DNA of 64,000 nucleotides from Symbiodinium natans (Eukaryota; Sar; Dinophyceae; Suessiales; Symbiodiniaceae), in assembly GCA_905221605.1 (NCBI GenBank), contig CAJNDS010000602.1, positions 64,001 to 128,000 on the forward strand. The letters run 5' to 3'. The notes below the pieces were generated by a model. That model saw nothing but the letters and a program-made list of their open reading frames with translations, searched no databases and was not told the DNA's origin. The position numbers were made by a program, and so were the translations under genes. This document shows, piece by piece, positions 10,160 to 18,204 of this stretch; position 1 is the stretch's first letter; each line of letters begins with the position of its first letter.

Positions 10160-10466
10160 AGACGGGCGGCAGAATTTGTTCGCATCTCTGTTGAAAAAGT
10201 TGCCGACCCACAAATGAAGCTCGATGATGGCAAGGAGTTCGAGCCGACGGGCAATGCGTTCCAAGTGAAAGGAACCTTGACTATCGCCGCGACCTTAGCT
10301 CCATTCACTCGATTGCCTCAGTTCATTTCTGTGTTTACGAGCGGTTCTCCACGCTTTTGACGTCAGGTGGATGACTTGAAGAAGGCCCTGCGCTTGGATT
10401 TTGCGCGTGGATTTAGCTCGTCCTGTCTTTGGATGGGCGATGAAAACATTGAAGTTTAGAGTGTCC
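10160..10466 (+). CDS. Possible exons of an unrecognised gene
   Basis: Two protein-like segments lie close together. One (about 10160-10310) reads AEFVRISVEKVADPQMKL and continues with an alternating hydrophobic pattern. The other (about 10371-10458) begins VDDLKKALRLDF and ends at a TAG. The second has the ubiquitin-like VDDLKKAL wording often seen near the start of Crinkler-type N-terminal domains, but the segment is too short to assign. Frames differ, so an intron or indel would be needed to join them. Confidence 0.25.
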
Positions 10467-11335
10467 ATGTTTGCACTTCTTGCAACCCATGAAATCAGGC
10501 AATGAAAGCGGAGAAGGAACTGTCCAGAATCCTTTGTTTATCGCTGCAGGCAATCGACCCTTCCTTGTCTCCGTATCAAGCGTCCAAGATCGGCATCTAC
10601 AGCCAAAAGGAGACATTTCATGTCTCCCCCTAGCCCTCCCTGTGCCGCGTCTCAGCGTGACTTCGCAGGACGAGGACTGGGTGAAGGAAGAAACGATGTC
10701 AGCAAAACTGCGCGACACAGCTGAGCCCAGCACTTGGTTTTGACGCCTTTTCAGCTTAGGGGTTTTGCCCTCGCCCTTCTGGCAGGGCAGATTGCTATGG
10801 ATTCGTGCTGCCACCAGCGGGCGATTCTTAAGCTGCGCGCGTGCGCCTCAGCACCGCGGGAGTTTGAGCGCTGCGAACTTGCATCCGTCCTTGTTGTGTG
10901 AGCTTCGGCTGAGGTAGCAACACCATCACTGATGCTTTTTTGCGCTGCGGCTTTGCTTGACTTCCAGGATTAGCAGCCAGCAGTTCAACACTCACATTCC
11001 GTGAGGAGGCTGCGGCATTCAAGTTTTCAAGTCAAGCGGGGCATGCAACGGGTACAGGACAAGGGACAGATGCCAGCGCTGGTCAAAAGCAGTTTCACAG
11101 AGGCACTCCTAGTTGTGCTTAAGTGCACAGACGCAATCAAGCTCGTTTGAAGAAGTCTGGGGGAAAGAGCACTTGCATTGTTTTGCTCAGCCTGTACTCA
11201 CCAGCATGATTCGGAACCCGCTTCAAGCATCAGTTTGTATTCAGTAGTGGGATTGCTGAGTTGGTCTGGGTCCCCCGCTTTCCTTGCAGTTCGGAAGCAG
11301 TTGAACGTGTTCTGCTCATCAGTTCCAACAAAAAG

Positions 11336-11535
11336 GAAACAAAATTGGAACAAAATTGGAACAACATTGGAACAAAATGGGAACAAAATGGGAACAAAAT
11401 GGGAACAAAATTGGAACAGAATTGGAACAAAATTGGAACAGAATTGGAACAAAATTGGAACAAAATTGGAACAAAATTGGAACAAAATTGGAACAAAATT
11501 GGAACAAAATTGGAACAAAATTGGAACAAAATGGT
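11336..11535 (+). repeat. 11-bp minisatellite, AACAAAATTGG
   Basis: About 17 head-to-tail copies of AACAAAATTGG with GGGAACAAAAT and GAATTGG variants, fading into GGTTCCAAAATGGG words up to about 11585. An 11-bp unit is not a multiple of three, so three copies make 33 bp and every frame stays open. This explains the long Asn/Lys/Gly/Thr-rich frames on the plus strand and Phe/Cys/Pro-rich frames on the minus strand. I do not consider these genes. Confidence 0.92.
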
Positions 11536-11799
11536 TCCAAAATGGGTCCAAAATGGGTTCAACCCCAAAAGGGTCCAAAATGGGAGGGGTTGGGGAGGGT
11601 CCGCGGGTAGACAGAGCCATTGAACATCTGGAATTTAGAGGTGCTTGGCTAGCGGTCCCTGCGTTGTGCCCAGGTCTCAGCTTTCCCTCACACGTGTTGA
11701 TGTGGACAAAAACTTCACACCCTGGTTGCACACACTTCTTTTGGTGGCTATGAAGTAGACAGTACCAGCTGTGAATTTGTCACACCCCGGGAAGGTGCA

Positions 11800-12069
11800 T
11801 TATCTGGGATTGTGGTCCTGGCAAAATGTGGCACCTTGTCGAATTGCAACGTCGCACCCGTCAAACTGGCAGAGGTTATTGCCATCATGCAGCCTGCCGA
11901 AAGCGTTCGGGCTGTGTTTCCAGCTTCCTTTTACACAGCCTGGAAAACCACAACGGGGACCTCCTCCATGCCGGATGCAACGACCAGGAATTCCGCCGTA
12001 CACCACTAAATTACCACAAGGGCCCTCCTCTGTAGGAACCGGGCAACGGAGCTTGATTTTGTGTGGCAT
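11800..12069 (-). CDS. Small Cys/His-rich protein, WRKY19-like zinc-finger style
   Basis: 89 residues from an ATG at 12069. Cys and His are arranged in repeating blocks: GRCIRHGGGPRCGFPGC in the middle and LCQFDGCDVAIRQ with FCQDH near the end. The C-x4-C plus C..H and HGGG-x-R-C wording is known from the WRKY19-type zinc-finger proteins common in oomycetes and other protists. The product is presumably a zinc-binding nucleic-acid or protein-interaction module. It lies on the same strand as the zinc-finger ORFs just upstream (12139-13145) and the Polinton-like genes further up, which may mean one element, but I cannot prove it. Confidence 0.55.
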   Translation of the reverse strand: MPHKIKLRCPVPTEEGPCGNLVVYGGIPGRCIRHGGGPRCGFPGCVKGSWKHSPNAFGRLHDGNNLCQFDGCDVAIRQGATFCQDHNPR

Positions 12070-12138
12070 GGGTGGTAAGATCTGTGTTGTGTTCGCAGAC
12101 GCTGTTCACCATCGCGCTCTCTTTATTTTAACGGAGGC

Positions 12139-12378
12139 CTAGATCACAGCTCTGCGACGAGCAGGCCGAGCGTTGCTTAGATTCGTTATTAGCGTAGGGA
12201 ACAATGATCCAGCCCTCTTCTTGGGGGTGGCGCGGGCTTCCTCGGGTAAGGGGTGCTTTCGAATTGTGTGGGCGCGAAGGGCTTCTTTTGTCCTAAAACG
12301 AAAGCCCTTCAGCTCGCAGCCCGGCACGCGACAGAACAGATCACCAGCTTTGCTCTTCATGCTTTTCCTCTGGGGCCT
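12139..12378 (-). CDS. C2H2-like zinc-finger ORF, copy A
   Basis: The first ATG in this frame is at about 12364 (MKSKAGDLFC); the frame itself is open from 12411. The product has one finger, FCRVPGCELKGFRFRTKEAL then H-TIRK-H: C-x4-C-x15-H-x4-H, with Phe and Leu core residues. It is basic around the finger. The frame is about 85% identical in the finger region to the ORF at 12644-12970, so the two come from a tandem duplication of about 505 bp. The start overlaps the end of the ORF at 12341-12631 in another frame, the same arrangement as in copy B. Confidence 0.5.
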   Translation of the reverse strand, partial: RPQRKSMKSKAGDLFCRVPGCELKGFRFRTKEALRAHTIRKHPLPEEARATPKKRAGSLFPTLITNLSNARPARRRAVI

Positions 12379-12631
12379 TGTCCTCGCCCTGGTCCCGTCG
12401 CAGCTGGTCAAAATCAGTCTCTGCCTGACGCCATAGCGAACGGACGGAGCAGGTCAAGAGCTTCAGCTCGGGGGAGTAGCTGTGTTGGGATAAGTCTTGC
12501 AGCAGGTCCAACAACGCGTTGCCCATCTTCATTCGGCCTAGGGGGCCTTTGACCTCTGTCGACCAAGCCGTGGACGCCATGGCTTCGAAAGATCGAATTG
12601 CTGGCTCATGTCGGGAACCGACACGAGGCAC
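12341..12631 (-). CDS. Helical ORF paired with zinc finger, copy A
   Basis: 96 residues, beginning MPRVGSRHEP. The C-terminal half is amphipathic helix (NALLDLLQDL, then LLTCSVRSLWRQAETDFDQL) and is clearly related, at roughly half of positions, to the ORF at 12900-13145. Stops near 12341, overlapping the zinc-finger frame by up to 71 bases. Function unknown. Whether this and the zinc finger are two proteins, one frameshifted protein, or exons cannot be decided from the sequence alone. Confidence 0.45.
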   Translation of the reverse strand: MPRVGSRHEPAIRSFEAMASTAWSTEVKGPLGRMKMGNALLDLLQDLSQHSYSPELKLLTCSVRSLWRQAETDFDQLRRDQGEDKAPEEKHEEQSW

Positions 12632-12643
12632 GAACTCCTTTTA

Positions 12644-12979
12644 CTATAGGAGACGTCCACTTTTTCCTGGAGGGTCGGGTCCCTGGGAAAAAACGGGCAG
12701 CATTTCCCCAGGGCGGAGACCCAAGTTGTGGGTTTTTGGGGTGTTCGGAGCCGCCCCATTCCCTGGACGGCTCTCTTCCTGAGCGGTGGTGCGGGCCTCC
12801 TCGGGCAAGGGATGCTTTCGAATTGTGTGGCTGCGAAGGGCTTCTTTTGTCTTGAAGCGAAAGTTTTTCAGCTCGCAGCCCGGCACCCTGCAGAACAGAT
12901 CACGAGGATTGCTCTTCATGCTTTTCCTCTGGGCCCTCGCCCGGGTCCTTCGTGTGTTGACGTTCGGAGAGCTCGTCAT
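12644..12979 (-). CDS. C2H2-like zinc-finger ORF, copy B
   Basis: 111 residues from the ATG at 12979, or about 91 from the second Met (KSMKS) that is conserved in copy A. Arg-rich start, one C-x4-C-x15-H-x4-H finger (FCRVPGCELKNFRFKTKEAL), then a tail that diverges from copy A. The same MKS start point in both copies argues that the shorter start is real. Overlaps the preceding helical ORF by 80 bases in a +1 frame. Confidence 0.5.
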   Translation of the reverse strand: MTSSPNVNTRRTRARAQRKSMKSNPRDLFCRVPGCELKNFRFKTKEALRSHTIRKHPLPEEARTTAQEESRPGNGAAPNTPKTHNLGLRPGEMLPVFSQGPDPPGKSGRLL

Positions 12980-13145
12980 AATCTTTCTCGGCCTGACGCA
13001 ACAGAGAACGGACCGAGCAGGCCAAGAGCCTCACGTCGGGGGAGTGGCTGCTTTGGTAAAAGTCCTCGATGAGTTCCAACACTTGATGGGCCATGTTCAC
13101 TTTGCCCAGGGCTTCGGTCTGCTTCATCAGTGAAAACCAGTCCAT
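12900..13145 (-). CDS. Helical ORF paired with zinc finger, copy B
   Basis: 81 residues from ATG at 13145 (MDWFSLMKQT). Helical segment NMAHQVLELIEDFYQ and LLACSVRSLLRQAEKDYDEL, then an acidic/charged end EEKHEEQSS shared with copy A (EEKHEEQSW). The end region is the same DNA that encodes the Arg-rich start of the zinc-finger ORF in the other frame. Conservation of both readings in two diverged copies suggests both frames matter. Confidence 0.45.
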   Translation of the reverse strand: MDWFSLMKQTEALGKVNMAHQVLELIEDFYQSSHSPDVRLLACSVRSLLRQAEKDYDELSERQHTKDPGEGPEEKHEEQSS

Positions 13146-13393
13146 GGCTGGCGAAAAGGTAAATTGCTGGCCTTTGCTGGCGTCCGACGTAAGGCGTGCG
13201 CTGCTTTTATTTTAGGAGCCCTGGTCGTCTTGAGCATTCGGCCGGGCGAGCATCTTGAGCATCCCTGTACGCGCGTGCAGAAAAACAATTTATTGAAATC
13301 TGTTGGTTTCCCAAGCTTCGTCTTGTCCTTCTTCACTGCTTTTGCATCTTCCCGCGCTTTCTTGGCAGCGGCCTTGACCGCTGCTTTGACCAT
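13127..13393 (-). CDS. Lys/Ala-rich basic ORF with Cys cluster
   Basis: 88 residues from ATG at 13393. Starts with a Lys/Ala helix (MVKAAVKAAAKKARED) and reaches LFFCTRVQGCSRC, which resembles a decayed version of the LFCRVPGC finger of the two downstream copies. It overlaps the end of the ORF at 13333-13713 by 61 bases. The overlap begins at an A6 run (GAGGAAAAAATGG on the coding strand), where a -1 slip would join the two frames into one basic protein. Real product uncertain. Confidence 0.4.
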   Translation of the reverse strand: MVKAAVKAAAKKAREDAKAVKKDKTKLGKPTDFNKLFFCTRVQGCSRCSPGRMLKTTRAPKIKAAHALRRTPAKASNLPFRQPWTGFH

Positions 13394-13713
13394 TTTTTCC
13401 TCGGTTTTTTCTCCTTCAACGCCTTCTTGAACAGGCCGATTTGGGCTTGGATGTCTTCCGAAGATCTAAGCGAACAACCAGTGGCCTCCTGCACCGCAGC
13501 CACCACATGATCCCGAGCAGCGACGATTGTGTCCCTTGTGGCTTGCCCGTCCTTGCTTACAAGATCCTTGACCCAGGTGTACGATCGCAAAGTACGGCCT
13601 TGGGCATGAGCCTCTGCTTCTCGCTTGGCACGTTTCGCCGCTTTGTCCCGCAGCTTCTTGTTCAGCCACCACTTGGGAACGGGCACGTCGCTCATCTCGA
13701 CCTGCCCGCTCAA
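13333..13713 (-). CDS. Basic helical protein, unrecognised
   Basis: 126 residues from ATG at 13713 (MSGQVEMSDV). Contains PVPKWWLNKKLRDKAAKRAK, then a helical region with VAARDHVVAAVQEATG, and ends in a Lys/Arg-rich tail (KEKKPRKKWSKQRSRPL). Strongly basic, so nucleic-acid binding is possible. Two A6 runs near the end (about 13370-13390) are candidate slippage sites towards the ORF at 13127-13393. Longer frames overlapping on the same strand (to 14101) look like shadows. Confidence 0.4.
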   Translation of the reverse strand: MSGQVEMSDVPVPKWWLNKKLRDKAAKRAKREAEAHAQGRTLRSYTWVKDLVSKDGQATRDTIVAARDHVVAAVQEATGCSLRSSEDIQAQIGLFKKALKEKKPRKKWSKQRSRPLPRKRGKMQKQ

Positions 13714-14096
13714 GAGTTTCTTTCAACAAGCACCGTGCAACTAGCCATACAACAAAGCATCTGCAGCCTCGCAGGCCCGCGGAGAGACTCAACACCTCAA
13801 AAGTGAAAGCGACGAAAACGTTAAATTTTCCACCGCGTCCCTGAGCAAGTGTCGCCAAAATCCCGCCTTGAAGAGGACTGCGAGAAGGTTCCCCAAAGCG
13901 CACAAAACTATACTTCAAAAGGCCACGTGCAGTCAAAGCATATTCAACCCAAGATTCCGGGTGCATGGCAACCTGCAAGTCATGCGATAAAACTAGACCT
14001 AGACGTGCAAACCACGGGCATTGCTTGGATTGCGTTGTTTTTTGGTGGAGTTCACGCTCGTGACACGGCGATAAAAATTTATTCGCCTCTGACGCC

Positions 14097-14260
14097 GGCA
14101 TTGGTGCCGCAATTGGAGCCGCAATTGGCGCCGGAATTGTCGCCGGAATTGGCGCCGCAATTGGCGCCGCAATTGGCGCCGCAATTGGCGCCGGAATTGG
14201 CGCCGGAATTGGCGCCGGAATTGGCGCCGGAATTGGCGCCGGAATTGGCGCCGGAAATGC
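14097..14260 (+). repeat. 12-bp minisatellite, GGAATTGGCGCC
   Basis: About 13 copies of a 12-bp unit, GGAATTGGCGCC alternating with GCAATTGGCGCC. The unit contains the palindromes AATT and GGCGCC. Being a multiple of three it reads as Glu-Leu-Ala-Pro/Gln-Leu-Ala-Pro repeats on the plus strand and as Asn-Ser-Gly-Ala or Arg-Arg-Gln-Phe repeats on the minus strand. I regard these frames as by-products. Confidence 0.92.
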
Positions 14261-14411
14261 TTGTTGCGTTGACCCTCAAAAAACAAGCAGCATAAATACC
14301 AGGCAAAAATACCCTTGCTAAATCAAGTAGAAATAAATTCACCAAAAAATCCTACAAAAATCATATACAAATTCCACAAAATCATGCAAAAAAATCACAA
14401 AAATCAAAAAG

Positions 14412-14525
14412 ATGGGTCACCTCACTGGCGACGAGATGGAGATGTTCCGCGGCGCCTTCCAACGTCTGATTTCCCAAAAGAAGTTGGACTGGTTGAGAAA
14501 GGGATTGGCCAAGCATCAGCAGTGA
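14412..14525 (+). CDS. Short ORF, 37 aa, possible gene or exon
   Basis: ATG at 14412 opens a 37-codon frame, MGHLTGDEMEMFRGAFQRLI and then a Lys/Leu/Trp helix ending KHQQ before TGA. It is preceded by about 70 bases of A-rich sequence. The amphipathic character is protein-like, but length alone does not exclude chance. Confidence 0.25.
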   Translation: MGHLTGDEMEMFRGAFQRLISQKKLDWLRKGLAKHQQ

Positions 14526-14611
14526 GGGGGCAAAAATATGTGTTTGCAGCATTTCTTGCGGCCGCGCGCAGCCCTACTCAGATGTTTCAAGATCGTTGAA
14601 GCCTCTAAAGC

Positions 14612-14632
14612 CCCTAAACCCTAAACCCTAAG
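14612..14632. repeat. Interstitial telomere-type tract, CCCTAAA x3
   Basis: CCCTAAA CCCTAAA CCCTAAG, followed by imperfect CCCCGAAACCC. TTTAGGG is the telomere unit of plants and of dinoflagellates. At only three units this is an interstitial remnant or a chance microsatellite, not a chromosome end. Confidence 0.6.
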
Positions 14633-15045
14633 CCCCGAAACCCTTTCAAGACAGTTGGGCGCATGCCGCGCTGACAAAATGCTTTCAGAGATGCCCGCGC
14701 AAGGGGCGCAGGACACTCGCACAGAGGCCGCGATGTCCACATCGTGCACAGAGTGGGACCGCTAGCTGACGATGGGAAACGTGGGGCGTATGCATTGCTA
14801 CGTTGGGCATTTTAAGGTTTGCGAGCATGGAACATCTTGTGTTTGTCAGGTGCGACTTTGTTCATGTGACCGCAGCCGTTTTTCTGCGTTTGGTGGGTTG
14901 TGATGTCAAGGCTATTCCTTCCGACGTTGCGATTTTGAGTATGAGTAAGGGACCTTTCCAAAGACTCGCAGCAGTCATGGGGTTAGTGTTTTCCCAGATC
15001 CTAACAAGTTGCCGGCGCTTGCAGACGCATAACAAGGCATGAAGG

Positions 15046-15620
15046 CTTCAAATGGTAGCAGTTGCCGCGATGTGGTCTTGCGGGTCTGCCGGGCGCTCAG
15101 TTGAAAATTATCCTAAACCTTAAAAGCTTCATAGGGGGATGAAGGGCTCCAAAAGGTAGCAGTTGCTGTGATGTGGTCTTGCGGGCTTGCTGAGTGCTCA
15201 CAGTTCTGGCAAATCCCAAACTTTAAAAGCTTAATAAGGGATGAGGGGCGTCACGGATTCTGAGGAAGCATGACAAATAGATAAAAACCGACGAAGCGCA
15301 CCAAAAATGTTGGAAAATCCCAGACAAAAACGAGCAAACGGCGCGAAAACATCAAAATTGAAGATCGATTTTTGAAAAAGGGTCTTAAACATTAGATAGG
15401 GGGGTTTAGGATGTGACAACTTGATGAAAAACCGACGAAGCGCGACAAAAATGATGGAAATCCCAGACAAAAAACGAGCAAACGGTGCGAAAACATCAAA
15501 ATTGTAAATCGATTTTTGAAAAAGGGTTTAAACGTAAGATAGGGGGGTTTAGGATGTGACAACTTGATGAAAACCGACGAAGCGCGCCAAAATATGTTGG
15601 AAAATCCCACACAAAACGAC
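15046..15620. repeat. Two families of short direct repeats
   Basis: GGTAGCAGTTGC(C/T)G(C/T)GATGTGGTCTTGCGGG occurs at about 15051 and 15151. A longer unit of about 130 bp (GACAAATAGATAAAAACCGACGAAGCGC in the first copy, continuing to ATCGATTTTTGAAAAAGGG) occurs at about 15270-15400 and 15405-15535, with a partial copy at 15550-15615. Between copies sits ATAGGGGGGTTTAGGATGTG. No gene was recognised between 14640 and 16290. Confidence 0.75.
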
Positions 15621-16299
15621 GTGGCGAAATAGGAGGCTGATTTTACGTAAGGTATTAAACAGAAGAATTTCTCGCCCTTTCTAGTCCCCATCGCGTCTGC
15701 TGTGATGTTGGTAAGTGTTGTTTCGCCCAGGTCTTTCATCTACACCGGTCCTTCGTCTACATTGAGATCTGCCGTGCCGGGAGCTCCGAGTGAAACCAAC
15801 AGCTTGCATTAGGAGTAGCAGGAACTCCGTGTGGAAACCATGAGCTTGCATTAGGAGTGGCTCGCTCGTAGGATTTTGGATCGATTAGATCTGAAGCGCC
15901 AAGGCATGCTGACCTGTGCGCAGGGGGCTCAGGGCAAGCAAAAAATCACAAGCAAGTTGCAACTCGCTCAAGGCTCTGCTGTTAATCCCTTGCAAAACTA
16001 TTGCATTGCTCAAACTGACCATTTTTTCTGCACGCTGCTCGGTTTGGCAGGCCGCACCTGTAACCTGGCTTTACAAAACCGAAGCCAGAAGACTGATCGC
16101 GGCAAGGCAAACATGCTTCCGCGCCCTTCTATGTGACCTATTGCAAACTAAAAATTTTAAGTTCCTAAAACTAAGCTTGCAAGCAGACGCTAGCGTATGT
16201 GCAACCCCTGTACGTGGTCCGCACGACAAACCCAAGCCACTGTCCGAGGAGAGGCTGGCTGTGCGCGCAAAACATCAGCTTCGAAGACTTTTCAAATCA

Positions 16300-18204
16300 T
16301 CAATCCAAAGGACCATAGCTCATGATCATCCGCAGGATGTTCTCACCGACCCATGCGCCGGTTAGCCGGACGAAATCGCTCACCACGGGATGATTCCTCC
16401 AGTGCCCGTGAGGTCGAGACTCGTCGTAACTGATCTGGTGAACCTTGTCGTTGTAGGCCGAGAGGGACTTCTTCGTGACGAGGTCCAAGCTCTTCTGCAA
16501 GCGGTGGCTCACCAGCTGGAAGAAGTCCACCTTCTGCTCCTGGAGCGAGACCATGGCCTCGCGGTAGGCCTCGTGGCGGGGCACTACCTTCTTCGGCACG
16601 CCCTTTGCCCTCTGCTTGTCCAGGGAGTCCTTCACCGGCGAGCTGAAACGCAGACTGTAAAGCTTTGCGCGGAGCCCGATGAACTCCTCGACCCAGACCG
16701 GGAAGTACTCCAGGCCAAAACCGCCAAGTTCGCCCGACCGCTTCCTTGCAAGTTCGAGCTGGTCTGCGGGCAGGTGGCTTAGGGATGAGAGGTCGCCCCC
16801 CTTCTTCTCCATGAGCTCCTTCGCCAGGTCGAAAAAGCAAGGGTATCGTCCTGTTTGGCAGTTGGCAAGGGCCATGTCCAGAACCGGATCCCCCCGCGTG
16901 AAGATCTGGTAAGTGGCGCCGTCCGTGTCAGTGGCCAGCAGGCGGGCTCCGGGCCAGAGCTTTTTCACTCCTAAGTAGTGATTGCTCAGCATCTGCAGGC
17001 GAGACAGTTCAAGAACTCGCCAGCCCATGTGAACCGGGCTTTTCTGCAGTTGCTCTCGGGCACTGGCATAGTGAACGACGCCGACGAACGCCTCGCCGGT
17101 GGACATGACGCCAATGTCGGTCATTCGATGCCCGTCCAGAGCCTGAAGCCAGCTTTTCACGTCAGTGTGAACTCCTGCGGTGCGGTAGCCTTCCACATTC
17201 TGTATCAACTTCCCGTAGATCGAGTTCATGACGAGCTTCACAGCCTCGGCCTCGATGGGGTGGCCCGTCTTTTTGAGTTGGATGCGTTCGTCGTAGCACT
17301 GCTGCATCCACGGCGCCAGCGCCCTTGAGCAACGGAACTTGATGGCGGCATGGACCTTGTGCACGCGGGCCTTCATCACATCCCGCATAAACTTGAGCCT
17401 CTTAGCGTCCACTCCTTCTTCGACGTGAAGCCCTAGATACGGTACAAGTTTTTCAGTGCCCAGCACCTCGCACCCGTTCTCCGCAGCAATCCTCAACGAG
17501 TGATCCCCGAGCATCTCCTTCGTGACTTTCATCCTGGCGGGAGGGGCCCAATCCAGAATGTCGTGGTACTCAGGCGGAAAATCGAAGTCGATCACTACCA
17601 AGAAGCATTCTTCCTCGCTCTTAGCTTGGAAGTCAATCTCCTCCAGCACCGATTCCAGCCAGGTCAAACGCTCTTCTTGACTTTGAGGGAGGGCTACCAT
17701 CTCTCCAGAGTCACATGGAAGAGGATGGGTCATGAGGCCTGGGTACATGGAATTCACATCAAGCGGCAGAATGTAGCTCTGAGGTTGCAGAGGTTCGTAA
17801 TCGTCGAGGTCGGGGTGGTTGGCTTTTGCGTATGGTTGAAATATGCAGCTGAGCCCTCCCATAACGGAGCGCCTAACCACCCGGTAAATCTCTTCCTCCA
17901 CGATAAGGTTGATGGGACGAGCCAGGGTGCACTTGAAGAGCATGGCGTCGAAGGCTGCCCCCGGTAAGGTGATGTACTGGAGAGCGTCCAATCGAAAGCG
18001 GCGAAAGAACGCCCCCCTGAACGCCTCCATAACGTCCGACAACGCCAGATCCATCACAAGGTAGGCGTCGTGCATCTCTCGAAAACTGCGCCACCCCATG
18101 ATCGACGCCGTCTCCACGAGAAGCTGGTAGGCTTCGTCCTTCTTCCGTCTGGCCTGCTGAGTGGGTGGGTCCAGCTTGGAATCATAGCACTTTCTGCGCC
18201 ACAC
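16300..18204 (-). CDS. Protein-primed DNA polymerase B, polymerase half (Polinton/Maverick type)
   Basis: 634 codons. Palm motif A, LDVNSMYPGLM, at residues about 146-156. Motif B, KLVMNSIYGKLIQN, at about 322-335. Motif C, ATDTDGATY, at about 423-431, with Gly where many relatives have Ser. A RAKLYSL (KxY-type) motif lies at about 512-518. Wording and order match the B-family polymerases of Polintons/Mavericks, adintoviruses and linear plasmids, which start DNA synthesis from a terminal protein. The frame begins at GTG within the preceding ORF, overlapping it by 23 bases in the +1 frame, so exonuclease and polymerase domains are separated. The segment just after the junction (YDSKLDPPTQQ) is what normally follows MPFEH in one protein, so only the frame is broken. 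Either a programmed shift or a single indel would explain this. Confidence 0.87.
   Translation of the reverse strand: MWRRKCYDSKLDPPTQQARRKKDEAYQLLVETASIMGWRSFREMHDAYLVMDLALSDVMEAFRGAFFRRFRLDALQYITLPGAAFDAMLFKCTLARPINLIVEEEIYRVVRRSVMGGLSCIFQPYAKANHPDLDDYEPLQPQSYILPLDVNSMYPGLMTHPLPCDSGEMVALPQSQEERLTWLESVLEEIDFQAKSEEECFLVVIDFDFPPEYHDILDWAPPARMKVTKEMLGDHSLRIAAENGCEVLGTEKLVPYLGLHVEEGVDAKRLKFMRDVMKARVHKVHAAIKFRCSRALAPWMQQCYDERIQLKKTGHPIEAEAVKLVMNSIYGKLIQNVEGYRTAGVHTDVKSWLQALDGHRMTDIGVMSTGEAFVGVVHYASAREQLQKSPVHMGWRVLELSRLQMLSNHYLGVKKLWPGARLLATDTDGATYQIFTRGDPVLDMALANCQTGRYPCFFDLAKELMEKKGGDLSSLSHLPADQLELARKRSGELGGFGLEYFPVWVEEFIGLRAKLYSLRFSSPVKDSLDKQRAKGVPKKVVPRHEAYREAMVSLQEQKVDFFQLVSHRLQKSLDLVTKKSLSAYNDKVHQISYDESRPHGHWRNHPVVSDFVRLTGAWVGENILRMIMSYGPLD

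Noticed and set aside
11178-11753. Long Asn/Lys/Gly-rich (plus) and Phe/Cys/Pro-rich (minus) frames
   Set aside because: They are products of the 11-bp AACAAAATTGG minisatellite, which is open in all frames.
13466-14101. 211-codon minus-strand frame
   Set aside because: Its C-terminal half is a shadow of the more protein-like basic ORF at 13333-13713, and its N-terminal half has no recognisable feature.
13999-14345. Arg/Gln/Phe-repeat, Asn-Ser-Gly-Ala-repeat and Glu-Leu-Ala-Pro-repeat frames
   Set aside because: They are readings of the 12-bp GGAATTGGCGCC minisatellite.
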